DNA of 64,000 nucleotides from Psychrobacter aquaticus CMS 56 (GCF_000471625.1 NZ_AUSW01000035.1:248001-312000), one strand, 5' to 3'; counted from the stretch's first letter, positions 25,795 through 35,474 are shown. The notes: a model not told the origin generated them from the sequence alone. Numbers and translations: made by a program.

Positions 25795-26478
25795 ATGGAT
25801 TGGGCAAGTATTTTTATTTACGACACGACTTGGGCGTTTGCCGTTGAAATTTTAATACGTGTCATAGTGATGTTCGTGCTGATTATTACGTGTTTACGGT
25901 TCACAGGCAAGCGCGGTGTCCGTCAACTGTCTATCTTTGAGCTGACGATTATTTTATCTCTAGGATCTATCGCTGGTGATCCTATGTTTACTGAGGACTT
26001 GCCGATTATTCAGGCAGTGCTTATTATGAGTATCGTTATCTTTCTTTATCGTTTGTGCACTTGGGCTATGACGAGTTTTCAGGCGTTTGAAAATCTTTTG
26101 GAGGGTCAATCGCTTTATATTGTAGAGGAAGGTAAGCTGGTACTTGATAAGATTAAAAAAGGCAAAATGTCACATGATGAATTTTTTGCTGAAATGCGCC
26201 AACAAGGTGTTGAACATCTGGGGCAAGTGCGTACTGGACTGCTAGAGACAGATGGTAACTTTAGTGTATTGTTATATGCACCTGAAAAAACTCGCTATGG
26301 CATGCCGCTTTTCCCTAAACAATATCAGCCAGTCGAAAAGATAGAGTCGGGGGTTTATTACGCGTGTATGCATTGTGGCTATGTGGATCATATCTCTGAG
26401 CCCGACCAGCTCTGTGAACGTTGTGAGAACAACTGTAAAGAATGGGCAAAGGCGTTAAATAGCCAGATTGTTAGATAA
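25795..26478 (+). CDS. DUF421 (YetF/YcaP-type) membrane protein with a cysteine-rich tail
   Basis: A 227-residue protein with three N-terminal membrane segments (about residues 8-35, 48-62, 68-92) followed by a cytoplasmic DUF421 domain that includes FAEMRQQGVEHLGQVRTGLLETDG. After the usual domain, the last 40 residues carry C191-x2-C194 and C207-x2-C210 plus Cys214, a zinc-ribbon-like arrangement. DUF421 proteins have no settled function. I regard the tail as the notable feature. Confidence 0.85.
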   Translation: MDWASIFIYDTTWAFAVEILIRVIVMFVLIITCLRFTGKRGVRQLSIFELTIILSLGSIAGDPMFTEDLPIIQAVLIMSIVIFLYRLCTWAMTSFQAFENLLEGQSLYIVEEGKLVLDKIKKGKMSHDEFFAEMRQQGVEHLGQVRTGLLETDGNFSVLLYAPEKTRYGMPLFPKQYQPVEKIESGVYYACMHCGYVDHISEPDQLCERCENNCKEWAKALNSQIVR

Positions 26479-26527
26479 CAAACATTCAAAGAGCACTAAG
26501 CAAACGGGTTGTATAAGACAAGTAATG

Positions 26528-27052
26528 CTAGTGCTTTTTGGTATCGCCAACCACTTTATCCATTACTGCAAACAATAAACCAGAAAATACAAAAGTCATA
26601 TGAATAATTACCTTCCACATCAGTTTATCCGCTTCAGCATCACTTAATTCATCAGGGATATCCATAAATGATTTTAAAAGATCAATAGCAGAAATAGCGA
26701 CGATGGCTCCAATGACTTTTAATTTTAGACCAGAAAAATCTACTTTTCCCATCCAACTAGGTCGATCAACGTGATCACCCGTGTCAATTTTTGAGACAAA
26801 TATCTCATAGCCACTAAATATGATAATTAATAATAAACTGGCTACTAAGGAGAGATCGACTAACACCAATATATTAACAATGACATCTGATACAGAAGCG
26901 TTCACTACAGTAGTGAACATCATGATTGTTTTTTGAATGAATTTTATAAATAATAAAATAATCCCTAAGACGAGCCCTAAATAAAAAGGCGCTAGTATCC
27001 AGCGACTATTAAATATGGTTCTTTCTAAGTAGCGTTCAAGGTTTTTTAGCAT
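26528..27052 (-). CDS. yqhA: YqhA/UPF0114-family membrane protein
   Basis: A 174-residue inner-membrane protein with four hydrophobic segments. The opening LERYLERTIFNSRWILAPFYLGLVLG and the later DLSLVASLLLIIIFSGYEIFVSK are characteristic of UPF0114. The molecular role is not established. The stop codon lies only about 50 bases from the converging DUF421 gene. Confidence 0.85.
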   Translation of the reverse strand: MLKNLERYLERTIFNSRWILAPFYLGLVLGIILLFIKFIQKTIMMFTTVVNASVSDVIVNILVLVDLSLVASLLLIIIFSGYEIFVSKIDTGDHVDRPSWMGKVDFSGLKLKVIGAIVAISAIDLLKSFMDIPDELSDAEADKLMWKVIIHMTFVFSGLLFAVMDKVVGDTKKH

Positions 27053-27093
27053 GGATATCTCTTAAGATTTCTAAAAATAGAAGGATAAGTTGT

Positions 27094-27705
27094 CTACTTC
27101 ACAGATGATATATTAGTTATTTCAGCAAGCCATTCAACCACTTGTTGTACTCGCTCAACTCGTCCGCCGCTAATACGCCTAAATGGTTTTTGATGCCTAT
27201 TTAGCTGACTGGCAAAATACTGGCTGATTTCTTCACGCTGGTGCGGACTGTCACGTAGATCATCAGCGACCCATGGGACATCAACGTCAGTCAATAGTAT
27301 CAGATCATAATGATGCGCCAATGCTGCATGAGTTAACGCTTTTGGGCAGTCGCCATAATACCAGTTGGCGTAAACCATCAGTTCAAACAGACTGGTATCA
27401 CAAAACAAATAATGATGTTTGTCTGGCATTTGCGCCGCTTGTTTGGCCAGTTGGTTCTCTAACGCTATTTGGCCTTGCGCGATAGGAAGTAGATCCTCCC
27501 GCGTACAAGTTAATTGCTCGTCATCCCATTTCGCTTGCAGGTAAGTGCGCATGTATTCTGCGACCCAAGGGCTGCCAAAATGGCTCGCCAAATCACGGCA
27601 CAGCGTGGTCTTGCCAGTACTTTCTGCCCCTAATATCGCTACATTGACGACAGATTTAGGCGTATGCTGGATGAGATTGGAGGCGATAGCGACGTTGCCA
27701 TTCAT
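27094..27705 (-). CDS. NadR-type nicotinamide riboside kinase
   Basis: A roughly 203-residue P-loop kinase that would phosphorylate nicotinamide riboside to NMN. It shows GAESTGKTTLCRDLA (Walker A), WVAEYMRTYL, and DTSLFELMVYANWYYG, all as in the C-terminal kinase domain of NadR. The N-terminal repressor and NMN adenylyltransferase domains of Escherichia coli NadR are absent. The start is uncertain: I chose the ATG at 27705, inside the end of pnuC. Earlier in-frame ATGs at 27741 and 27804 would lengthen the overlap. It follows pnuC, so uptake and phosphorylation are linked. Confidence 0.82.
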   Translation of the reverse strand: MNGNVAIASNLIQHTPKSVVNVAILGAESTGKTTLCRDLASHFGSPWVAEYMRTYLQAKWDDEQLTCTREDLLPIAQGQIALENQLAKQAAQMPDKHHYLFCDTSLFELMVYANWYYGDCPKALTHAALAHHYDLILLTDVDVPWVADDLRDSPHQREEISQYFASQLNRHQKPFRRISGGRVERVQQVVEWLAEITNISSVK

Positions 27706-28417
27706 AATAAGCCCAGATTGCGATGAAAGTAAAAACGACATATTGTAGCGCGGTAAAGGTGAGACCTTTATAAAAGTATAAAGGGACGGAGATAGCATCG
27801 GCAATTATCCAAAGTATCCAATGCTCAATTTTACGCCGCGCCATGAGCCACATCGCCATTAAGAATAAGGCAGTGGTTAGCATATCGGTATAGTCAACCC
27901 ATGTAAATAAATGCAGACCCAGGGTCGCACCATCGAAGCTAAAACCATTATTAATCACTGGCCGAAAGTAATAAACACCCGCGACAAAGGCGATAGTCGC
28001 CGTGGCTAGAGCCGTTAATATCGGTATGTCTTTTGCATTTAGGTGAGTCACCTCAATAGTATGTTGGGTGTTCACGCTTGTTGATATCTGGTTTTTTTGT
28101 TGTCCAGTTGGGTGTATATGATCTTGATATTGCTTATATTCTTTATCTTTCTTACTTTTCGACCAATTCACCCAGCCATAAATGCTCATGATAGTGTAAT
28201 AGGCATTGATAAACATATCGCCAAACAGCTGCCATTTCCATAACAGATAAACAAAAATAGCGGTACTAACTAGGCCAATAGGAAAGACCAAAATATTGGT
28301 TTTGCTTGCGAGCAGGACGCTTGCCACACCGAATATAACAGCAATCAACTCAAGCATTATGAATAGGGTTGAATAATCAGCGTATTGACCAAATAACCAG
28401 TGAACAAGTTCTATCAT
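27656..28417 (-). CDS. pnuC: Nicotinamide riboside transporter PnuC
   Basis: Inner-membrane facilitator of nicotinamide riboside, 253 residues with seven hydrophobic segments. FINAYYTIMSIYGWVNW is the family hallmark, and WILWIIADAISVPLYFYKG forms the last conserved region. A hydrophilic loop of about 45 residues between spans 3 and 4 is longer than usual. I chose the ATG at 28417, which follows GGAA, over one at 28438. The gene overlaps the kinase downstream. Together they form a niacin-derivative salvage pair. Confidence 0.88.
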   Translation of the reverse strand: MIELVHWLFGQYADYSTLFIMLELIAVIFGVASVLLASKTNILVFPIGLVSTAIFVYLLWKWQLFGDMFINAYYTIMSIYGWVNWSKSKKDKEYKQYQDHIHPTGQQKNQISTSVNTQHTIEVTHLNAKDIPILTALATATIAFVAGVYYFRPVINNGFSFDGATLGLHLFTWVDYTDMLTTALFLMAMWLMARRKIEHWILWIIADAISVPLYFYKGLTFTALQYVVFTFIAIWAYYEWQRRYRLQSHPAYA

Positions 28418-28719
28418 TGCATTTCCAAATGTGAGCATTGATTGTATTTAGTAGAAAATGGTATTTAGCAGAAATCAGGCGAGCTGATGGTTACTGAACC
28501 GTGCTAATTATAACGTAGCTGCCTAAAAATGAGGCAATCTTTGCTAATTTTTCGCAACAAACAGGTTATTTGTAACAAAGTATTAGAAAAATAATAATAT
28601 TCAGGCATAATAAAGGCACTGATTTTAAGTTTACAGTTATTCACTGAAAACGAATGACGGTTATTTTTCCACCTTTATGCTTATCCCAAGCCCTATAGTA
28701 GTAGACAAGGAAGCTTATC

Positions 28720-29865
28720 ATGACGACTTGTATCACAGGCACAGGCCTGTATATCCCACCTTATAGTATTAGTAATGAAGAATTGGTAGAGTCATTTAAC
28801 CAGTATGTTGATAATTATAATACAGAGCATGCTGATGAGATAGCAGCAGAGACTGTGACGGCACTTCAACCTTCATCAGCGGCCTTTATCGAAAAGGTAT
28901 CTGGTATCAAATCACGTTATGTGATGGAAAAAGAGGGTATTTTAAACCCTGAGATTATGGCACCTGTTATTGCTTACCGTAATTTGGGCGAAGAGCTGTC
29001 TGTCATGGCAGAAATGGGTGCTGCAGCGTTGAAAGACGCACTGGCTGACGCAGGGCTTGAGGCCAATGATTTAGATGGTATCATTCTTGCTTGTTCAAGC
29101 TTTCAGCGCACTTATCCTGCCGTTGCCATCGAAATTCAAAATGAGATTGGTATGGTCGGCGGTTTTGCTTATGATATGAACGTCGCCTGTAGTGCGGCAA
29201 CTTTTGGTCTATCACAAGCGCATGGTTCTATTGTTTCTGGTCTTGCCAAACGTGTTGCTGTGGTCAACGTTGAGATTACCTCAGCGCATCTAAACTGGCG
29301 CAATCGTGATAGCCATTTCATTTTTGGTGATGCAGCGACGGCTTCTATTGTTGAAGATTTAGATACGCCAAGAGGCTATGAAATCCTTAATGCTAAGCTA
29401 TTTACAGAATTTTCGACAAATATCACCAATGAATATGGGTTTATGGATCGTTCTGAGTATTTGGCCGCGCAGACTGAGATGTATGCTGATATCAATGAAC
29501 CTGTCACACCTAAGTTATTTTTGCAAAATGGCCGTAAAGTATTCCGCGAAGTTTGTCCCAAAGTATCAGAGATTATCACCGAGCATTTGCATGAGAATGA
29601 ACTGCAAGCCAGCGATGTGAAGATGATGTGGCTACACCAAGCCAATGCTAACATGCTTGATCTGATATTGCGTACAGTAGTTGGCAAAGACGCAGATAAA
29701 TCAATTGCGCCGAGCGTCATTGCTGAGTTTGCCAATACCAGCTCAGCCAGTCCGATGATTGTTTTCCACCGCTATAAAGATGAGTTAGCATCAGGTGATT
29801 TGGGTGTTATTTGCTCATTTGGCGCTGGTTACTCAATCGGCTCGGTACTGGTTCGTAAAGTTTAA
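28720..29865 (+). CDS. FabH-like beta-ketoacyl-ACP synthase III, long form
   Basis: Thiolase-fold condensing enzyme of 381 residues. The Cys-His-Asn triad is visible as Cys157 in MNVACSAATFGL, His306 in LHQANANM and Asn339 in FANTSSASPMIV. It is longer than housekeeping FabH (about 317) and resembles the longer FabH-like enzymes, some of which condense medium-chain acyl-CoA with malonyl-ACP. The start is preceded by AAGGAAG. It stands alone with a terminator. Whether it is the sole FabH of the cell cannot be told from this window. Confidence 0.85.
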   Translation: MTTCITGTGLYIPPYSISNEELVESFNQYVDNYNTEHADEIAAETVTALQPSSAAFIEKVSGIKSRYVMEKEGILNPEIMAPVIAYRNLGEELSVMAEMGAAALKDALADAGLEANDLDGIILACSSFQRTYPAVAIEIQNEIGMVGGFAYDMNVACSAATFGLSQAHGSIVSGLAKRVAVVNVEITSAHLNWRNRDSHFIFGDAATASIVEDLDTPRGYEILNAKLFTEFSTNITNEYGFMDRSEYLAAQTEMYADINEPVTPKLFLQNGRKVFREVCPKVSEIITEHLHENELQASDVKMMWLHQANANMLDLILRTVVGKDADKSIAPSVIAEFANTSSASPMIVFHRYKDELASGDLGVICSFGAGYSIGSVLVRKV

Positions 29866-29893
29866 TTTTTATCCTGAGTTTTTTGTAGTAACC

Positions 29894-29927
29894 AAAATAG
29901 CTAAGAATGTTCTTAGCTATTTTTTTG
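29894..29927 (+). terminator. Intrinsic terminator after the FabH-like gene
   Basis: AATAGCTAAGAA pairs with TTCTTAGCTATT across a two-base centre (in practice a longer loop) and is followed by seven T residues. Confidence 0.8.
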
Positions 29928-30079
29928 TGTCAGTATTTTTTGATGATTAGCATGTTATAAACATAAGATGATACGGATGACAATATATCAGTACAAGGAG
30001 AGGTGCGAGGTTTATGCTGGCCCGATTGTCCACAATAACCACAAGATTGCTCAGAGGTTTTAATTTACCCCGAAAAATT

Positions 30080-30088
30080 TGCTATAAT
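30080..30088 (+). promoter_or_regulatory. Extended -10 promoter of prfA
   Basis: TGCTATAAT is a perfect extended -10 element, about 40 bases before the prfA ATG. Confidence 0.5.
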
Positions 30089-30126
30089 CACGCTCTTATT
30101 CCTCTTATCTAATTAAAAGTCCTTTT

Positions 30127-31218
30127 ATGAAAGAATCCTTACGCCTGCGTTTAGACCAGATGGTAGACCGTTATGAAGAGGTCACCGCCTTATTATCAGA
30201 TCCTAGCGTCATCAGTGATAATAATAAATTCCGTGAACTGTCTGTCGAACACAGCGACTTGATGGACATCACTACTTTATGGCAGAACTATGTGCGTGCA
30301 GAAACGGATCAGGCCGATGCAGAGGCCATGCTAAAAGAAGCCTCAGATCCTGACATGAAAGAGATGATGCAAGAAGAGATTGATAATGCACGTGACACCA
30401 TCGTAGAGATGGAAGAAGCGCTCAACCTCATGATGCTACCAAAAGACCCCAATGACAAAGTGCCAGCGTTTTTGGAAATTCGTGCAGGTACAGGCGGTGA
30501 CGAAGCGGCAATTTTCTCCGGCGATTTGTTCCGTATGTACCAAAAGTACGCACAGACTCAGGGCTGGACGGTGGAAGTGCTGTCAGCCAGTGAAGGTGAG
30601 CACGGTGGTTATAAAGAAATCATTACTCGCGTCTCGGGTAATAGCGTCTATGGTCGTCTCAAGTTCGAATCTGGTGTGCACCGTGTTCAGCGTGTGCCTG
30701 AAACGGAAAGCCAAGGCCGTGTGCATACATCAGCTTGTACCGTCGCCGTCATGCCTGAAGTTGAGATTGATGATACGGTTGACCTTAATCCAGCAGACAT
30801 TCGTTTTGACACCTTCCGCTCATCAGGTGCGGGTGGTCAACATGTTAACACCACGGACTCAGCTGTACGTTTGACGCACATTCCTACTGGTACCGTGGTA
30901 GAGTGTCAACAAGAACGCAGCCAACACAAAAACCGTGCCCAAGCCATGAAAATGCTGGTATCCAAAATTCAGCAAGTTAAGGTACAAGCGCAGGTTGATG
31001 CCGCCGACACCATACGTCGTGATTTGGTAGGTAGTGGCGACCGTTCAGAGCGTATTCGCACTTACAATTTCCCGCAAGGTCGTATGACCGATCATCGAAT
31101 TAACCTAACGTTGTACAAGCTCGATGCTATTATGGAAGGCGATTTGGATGAAATCCTTGATGCGCTATTGCGTGAGCATCAGGCTGACTTGATGGCCAGT
31201 ATCGGCGGTGACCAGTAA
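30127..31218 (+). CDS. prfA: Peptide chain release factor 1
   Basis: Translation factor that recognises UAA and UAG stop codons and triggers peptide release. The 363 residues include [20 protein letters not shown], with the methylated Gln of the GGQ motif at residue 238, and [20 protein letters not shown] near the C-terminus. Its hemA and prmC partners, often next to it in other gammaproteobacteria, are not here: the neighbours are a FabH-like gene and a lipoprotein. Confidence 0.95.
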   Translation: MKESLRLRLDQMVDRYEEVTALLSDPSVISDNNKFRELSVEHSDLMDITTLWQNYVRAETDQADAEAMLKEASDPDMKEMMQEEIDNARDTIVEMEEALNLMMLPKDPNDKVPAFLEIRAGTGGDEAAIFSGDLFRMYQKYAQTQGWTVEVLSASEGEHGGYKEIITRVSGNSVYGRLKFESGVHRVQRVPETESQGRVHTSACTVAVMPEVEIDDTVDLNPADIRFDTFRSSGAGGQHVNTTDSAVRLTHIPTGTVVECQQERSQHKNRAQAMKMLVSKIQQVKVQAQVDAADTIRRDLVGSGDRSERIRTYNFPQGRMTDHRINLTLYKLDAIMEGDLDEILDALLREHQADLMASIGGDQ

Positions 31219-31305
31219 TATTTTATTAGTGAGTGCAGCAGCAAAAACCAGTATTGTCCTAAATCGTCCTATAAATCGATCCATATTTTACCTGTGAGCA
31301 CTATT

Positions 31306-31695
31306 ATGAATAATCGTTTGGCTTTGTTTTTTATGGGTTTGTTTTCTTTATTGTTTATATCTGCCTGTCAGACACCAGCAATGACTAGTGAACAAAGCGA
31401 CGCCACCTATCCCTCCAAAAGCGTAGAGATACTGGCAAAAGAATGCCTTGCAAAAGGTGGTAAGTACACCAAAGAAGGTCGACTACAAGCATATCGCTGT
31501 GTACAGCAGTTTTCAGATGCCGGAAAATCTTGTAGTAATAGTTCTGAGTGCCAAGGCAAATGTACCAATTCGGATACTGCTATTGAGGCTGGCACGGCAA
31601 ACGTAAAAGGAACGTGCGCGGCCAATGATAGCCCTTTTGGTTGCAGTCAAACCATTGAAGGTGGCGTTGCTAAAGGATTTTTGTGTGTAGATTAA
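31306..31695 (+). CDS. Cysteine-rich lipoprotein of unknown function
   Basis: A 129-residue protein with a lipoprotein signal: a hydrophobic core followed by LFISAC. The mature part has seven further cysteines arranged in pairs (for example SCSNSSECQGKC), which suggests a disulfide-knit small domain in the periplasm. I do not recognise the family. I prefer the ATG at 31306 over an in-frame GTG at 31294. It lies between prfA and lysS, about 50 bases ahead of lysS. Confidence 0.65.
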   Translation: MNNRLALFFMGLFSLLFISACQTPAMTSEQSDATYPSKSVEILAKECLAKGGKYTKEGRLQAYRCVQQFSDAGKSCSNSSECQGKCTNSDTAIEAGTANVKGTCAANDSPFGCSQTIEGGVAKGFLCVD

Positions 31696-31746
31696 TCTTA
31701 TAAATTTTTAAATATAAAAACTAACTTATCAAAATTTGAGAGCGTT

Positions 31747-33279
31747 ATGTCAAAAGCCAATAATCAAAATCAAGAACAAACTCCAGTACAAGATACCAAT
31801 GAGCTGATTGCACAGCTGCAAGCCAAGCTAGACGATATCAGCGCGTCAGGTAAACAGCCGTATCCGAATACATTTAAACGTACGGATTATGCGCAAGATT
31901 TACAAACGGCTTTTGATGGCGTCTCAAAACAAGAAATCGAAGAAAAGGCTGCTAATGGCGAAAAAACAGAAGTAAACGTAGCGGGTCGCGTCATGCTGAA
32001 CCGTGGATCATTTATTGTGATCCAAGACATGACGGGCCGTATTCAGCTATATGTGGCACGCAAAGAGCTTGATGACGAGACACGTGCAAGCATTAAGTCA
32101 CTAGATTTGGGAGACATCGTTGGTGTTTCAGGATATATCGGTCGCTCGGGCAAAGGTGATTTGTATGTGCACATCGAAGAAATCAGTCTTCTGACCAAAT
32201 CCTTACGTCCAATGCCGAATAAGTTTCATGGTTTGGCTGATGTGGAAGCTCGCTACCGTAACCGTCATCTTGATTTGATGACCAATGAGACGACCCGTGA
32301 TACCTTTATGGTGCGTAGTCAAGTCATTAGCGGTATTCGTAAATTTATGTTGAATGAGCGTTTTATGGAAGTCGAAACGCCAATGATGCACCCCATTCCA
32401 GGTGGTGCGGTGGCGCGTCCGTTTGTGACCCATCATAATGCGCTTGATATGCCGTTGTATCTGCGTATCGCTCCTGAGCTTTATCTCAAGCGCTTAGTCG
32501 TTGGTGGTTTTGAAAAAGTATTTGAGATTAACCGTAGTTTCCGTAATGAAGGCGTATCAACCCGTCATAACCCTGAATTTACCATGATTGAGTTTTATCA
32601 AGCGTATGCTGATTATCATGATTTGATGGACTTGACTGAGCGCTTATTTAACGAGTTGGCGACGGATATATTGGGAACCACTGAGATCACTTATCAAGAA
32701 GAAGCCATTAGCCTAAAAGCGCCATTTGCACGTCTGTCTATGTCGGATGCGATTGCAACATATGCAGAAAACTTTGATATGACCCGTATTAATGATCGTG
32801 AGTATCTAGCAGAGTACGCAGCAACAACTCTTAAGCAACAAGTCAAAGATGTCTTTGGGGTGGGTAAGTTGCAGACCATTATTTTTGAAGAAACCGCTGA
32901 GCATCAATTGCGCCAGCCAACTTTTATTACTGAATATCCAGCAGAAACGTCACCATTGGCACGCCGTAGTGATGACAACCCTGAGATTACGGATCGCTTC
33001 GAGCTGTTTGTCGGCGGTCGTGAATTGGCTAATGGCTTTAGCGAGCTTAATGATCCAGCAGATCAGGCTGAACGCTTCCGCGGACAAGTCGCTGAAAAAG
33101 ACGCTGGTGATGATGAAGCCATGCATTTTGATGAAGAGTACATTGAAGCCTTGTCTTACGGCCTACCGCCAACAGCAGGTGAGGGTATTGGTATTGATCG
33201 TTTGGTGATGTTGTTGACTGACTCTGCCAGTATTCGTGATGTAATCTTATTCCCGCATATGCGCCGTAAACATGACTAA
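31747..33279 (+). CDS. lysS: Lysyl-tRNA synthetase, class II
   Basis: Cytosolic enzyme charging tRNA-Lys, 510 residues. The N-terminal anticodon-binding OB fold (about residues 70-180) is followed by class II motifs: motif 2 [20 protein letters not shown] and motif 3 [14 protein letters not shown]. The sequence ends with [12 protein letters not shown], the usual LysS C-terminus. Length and motifs match the family. Confidence 0.95.
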   Translation: MSKANNQNQEQTPVQDTNELIAQLQAKLDDISASGKQPYPNTFKRTDYAQDLQTAFDGVSKQEIEEKAANGEKTEVNVAGRVMLNRGSFIVIQDMTGRIQLYVARKELDDETRASIKSLDLGDIVGVSGYIGRSGKGDLYVHIEEISLLTKSLRPMPNKFHGLADVEARYRNRHLDLMTNETTRDTFMVRSQVISGIRKFMLNERFMEVETPMMHPIPGGAVARPFVTHHNALDMPLYLRIAPELYLKRLVVGGFEKVFEINRSFRNEGVSTRHNPEFTMIEFYQAYADYHDLMDLTERLFNELATDILGTTEITYQEEAISLKAPFARLSMSDAIATYAENFDMTRINDREYLAEYAATTLKQQVKDVFGVGKLQTIIFEETAEHQLRQPTFITEYPAETSPLARRSDDNPEITDRFELFVGGRELANGFSELNDPADQAERFRGQVAEKDAGDDEAMHFDEEYIEALSYGLPPTAGEGIGIDRLVMLLTDSASIRDVILFPHMRRKHD

Positions 33280-33345
33280 TAGTTAGTCAGTCTTTAATTA
33301 AAATGGCTTATTATTCGTGAGATAAGCTATTATAGAATCGGTAAG

Positions 33346-33371
33346 AAGCCAGACGAATGCGCTGGCTTTTT
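33346..33371 (+). terminator. Intrinsic terminator after lysS
   Basis: AAGCCAG pairs with CTGGCTT around a nine-base loop and runs into four T residues. An outer CTATTATAG / CTATAATAG pair embraces it, and that outer right arm also holds the dnaX -10 box. Confidence 0.65.
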
Positions 33372-33379
33372 GCTATAAT
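33371..33379 (+). promoter_or_regulatory. Extended -10 promoter of dnaX
   Basis: TGCTATAAT, a perfect extended -10 element, is placed right against the T tract of the lysS terminator and about 60 bases before the dnaX ATG. Confidence 0.5.
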
Positions 33380-33437
33380 AGGCATTCAAAAATACACTTA
33401 AAATAAGCACTTTAACTACTTGGCACAATGGATAGCT

Positions 33438-35366
33438 ATGTCGCAGCAATATCAAGTTTTGGCTCGCAAGTACCGTCCCAAAAACTTTCATGAGTTGATT
33501 GGACAAACGCACGTCTCGCAAGCGCTGATCAATGCGATTGATTATAATCGTCTGCATCATGCCTACCTTTTTACTGGTACGCGCGGTGTGGGTAAAACGA
33601 CGATTGCGCGTATTTTATCTAAATGTTTGAACTGCGATACGGGTATTACCAGCACGCCTTGCGGTGTGTGTGATAACTGTGTGGCTATCGATCAAGGGCG
33701 TTTTATTGATCTTATTGAAATTGATGCCGCCTCTCGTACTAAGGTTGAAGACACGCGTGAGCTGCTAGACAACGTTCCTTATGCGCCAAGCCAAGGGCGT
33801 TATAAGGTATATCTCATTGATGAAGTGCATATGCTGTCGACGCATAGTTTTAACGCGCTACTTAAAACGCTAGAAGAGCCGCCGGAGCATGTGAAGTTTC
33901 TGCTCGCGACGACTGACCCACAGAAATTACCGATTACCATTATATCTCGCTGTTTGCAATTTGTGCTGCGCCCGCTGCCGCAAACGCTACTCAGCGAGCA
34001 TTTAGCAAACATCCTTACCCAAGAGCACGTCGCGTACACACAGCCCGCGCTTTGGCAGTTAGCGAGTGCGGCAAAAGGCTCGGTACGTGATGCCTTGTCA
34101 TTGACCGATCAAGCCATCGCTTTTGGTCAAGGGGCGCTAGATGATGCCACTGTTAATGCGATGCTTGGACTGATTGATGCCGCGGATTTGGTGCGTTTAA
34201 TTACAGATATTTATAACCATGACAAATCTGCCGTCGCCGCTCATATTGAGCAAATGCGTGCGCAGATGGTCGATGCCACCAGTATGTTTGATGGACTCGC
34301 TGAGCTATTACATCAATTGGCTTTGACTCAATTATTACCTGACGTTGCCCTTAATGTGAATGAGGCACAGGCACAAGATATCAATGCGCTTGCACAGCAT
34401 ATCAGCCCTGATGTATTACAGCTCTATTATGAGATTGTTGTGCAAGCCCGAGAGGGCGTTAAGCTGGCCAGTACGCCAATGCAAGCGCTCGAAATGTGTA
34501 TTTTGCGCTTATTGGCCTTTCGTCCACTACCTGTAGACGAAGTGCTCAGCCCTACTTATGAGCATTCTGGTTCATCTGAAAAAACACCAGCGATAGAACA
34601 TACGCCTTCTGCGCCGCAGCCTGCAAACGTTCAGGCACATCTGGCTTCAGTGCCACCATTACAGCCTTATGATGTCGATTATCAAGTACAAAGCAGTGAA
34701 GTGTTGAAAAACACCAACTATGATGATAATGAGTCAAGCATAGATGAGATTTATGGCCAAGAGCCTGAACCGATTGTTGAGCCTGAACCGATTGTTGAGC
34801 CTGAACCGATTGTTGAGCCTGAACCGATTGTTGAGCCTGAACCGATTGTTGAGCCTGAACCGATTGTTGAGCCTGAACCGATTGTTGAGCCTGATGTAAA
34901 TGATTCTCAATTATTATCAGAATCTGATGATCCCCGTACTTTACTGCGTTGTCCTCCTCAAGAGTTGATAGGTGAGTGGACACCAGAGAAATGGGATTAT
35001 TGGCTACAAACGGCGCGTGAAGCCGATGTGCTTGCTCAAGATGAATTGGCGCTGGCGCGTCAAGGTATGATGACAGGCCTGTGTAATGGTAAAGCCACTT
35101 TTATTACAAGTGTGGACAGTCGGCATCTGCAAGTTACTTTTCAACAATTAGCAGCAAAGTTACAACAGCAATTTATGCAAGCAGAAATTGACCTAAAAAT
35201 TGATGGTAGTGTTATGCAAGCTGATGATAAAACACCTGAACGCCGCCAACAAAAACGTTTGGTACAGGCCAAAACTGTGGCAGAATCCAAGCTGCTTAAT
35301 ACGCCAGTGATGCAATATCTGACTGAGCGCGGCGAAGGGAAAATGGGTAAGATTCAGTTGTATTAA
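33438..35366 (+). CDS. dnaX: DNA polymerase III subunit gamma/tau
   Basis: Clamp-loader ATPase of the replisome, 642 residues. Walker A is GTRGVGKTT (about residue 47), four clamp-loader zinc cysteines follow (CLNCD...CGVCDNC), then DEVHML and the SRC box. After the conserved domains, about residue 370, the protein has a low-complexity linker with seven EPEPIV repeats (442-483) before the tau-type C-terminal region. I chose the ATG at 33438; a TTG in frame at 33420 is less likely. No slippery A6-type frameshift signal sits in the right frame near the gamma/tau junction. Confidence 0.92.
   Translation: MSQQYQVLARKYRPKNFHELIGQTHVSQALINAIDYNRLHHAYLFTGTRGVGKTTIARILSKCLNCDTGITSTPCGVCDNCVAIDQGRFIDLIEIDAASRTKVEDTRELLDNVPYAPSQGRYKVYLIDEVHMLSTHSFNALLKTLEEPPEHVKFLLATTDPQKLPITIISRCLQFVLRPLPQTLLSEHLANILTQEHVAYTQPALWQLASAAKGSVRDALSLTDQAIAFGQGALDDATVNAMLGLIDAADLVRLITDIYNHDKSAVAAHIEQMRAQMVDATSMFDGLAELLHQLALTQLLPDVALNVNEAQAQDINALAQHISPDVLQLYYEIVVQAREGVKLASTPMQALEMCILRLLAFRPLPVDEVLSPTYEHSGSSEKTPAIEHTPSAPQPANVQAHLASVPPLQPYDVDYQVQSSEVLKNTNYDDNESSIDEIYGQEPEPIVEPEPIVEPEPIVEPEPIVEPEPIVEPEPIVEPEPIVEPDVNDSQLLSESDDPRTLLRCPPQELIGEWTPEKWDYWLQTAREADVLAQDELALARQGMMTGLCNGKATFITSVDSRHLQVTFQQLAAKLQQQFMQAEIDLKIDGSVMQADDKTPERRQQKRLVQAKTVAESKLLNTPVMQYLTERGEGKMGKIQLY
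34761..34886 (+). repeat. Seven tandem 18-bp units in dnaX
   Basis: GAGCCTGAACCGATTGTT is repeated seven times without a mismatch and encodes EPEPIV each time. The 126 bases lie in the linker between the ATPase/collar part and the C-terminal part of tau. Confidence 0.97.
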
Positions 35367-35435
35367 ACAATCAAAAAGATTTTTGTTAAAACTATTTAAA
35401 AGTATATATAGTTATTAGACACAATCCTCATATAG

Positions 35436-35474
35436 AATATCAAGGTGATCTGTTACCATCGCCTTGATATTTTT
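35436..35474 (+). terminator. Intrinsic terminator after dnaX
   Basis: AATATCAAGGTGAT pairs with ATCGCCTTGATATT (one G-T pair) and ends in a T run. It lies about 70 bases beyond the dnaX stop. Confidence 0.8.

Noticed and set aside
26491-26540. AGCACTA / TAGTGCT pair followed by TTTTT as a terminator of the DUF421 gene
   Set aside because: The arms are only seven bases with a loop of 30, and the right arm is the coding end of yqhA. Too weak to call.
34575-34590. A-run in dnaX as a possible programmed frameshift site for a gamma form
   Set aside because: In the dnaX frame the run reads GAA AAA ACA, which does not fit the X-XXY-YYZ slippery pattern, and no stimulatory stem was seen.
34552-34983. 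Minus-strand frame over the dnaX repeats (QAQQSV repeats)
   Set aside because: Shadow of the 18-bp repeat in dnaX, without homology or a start site.
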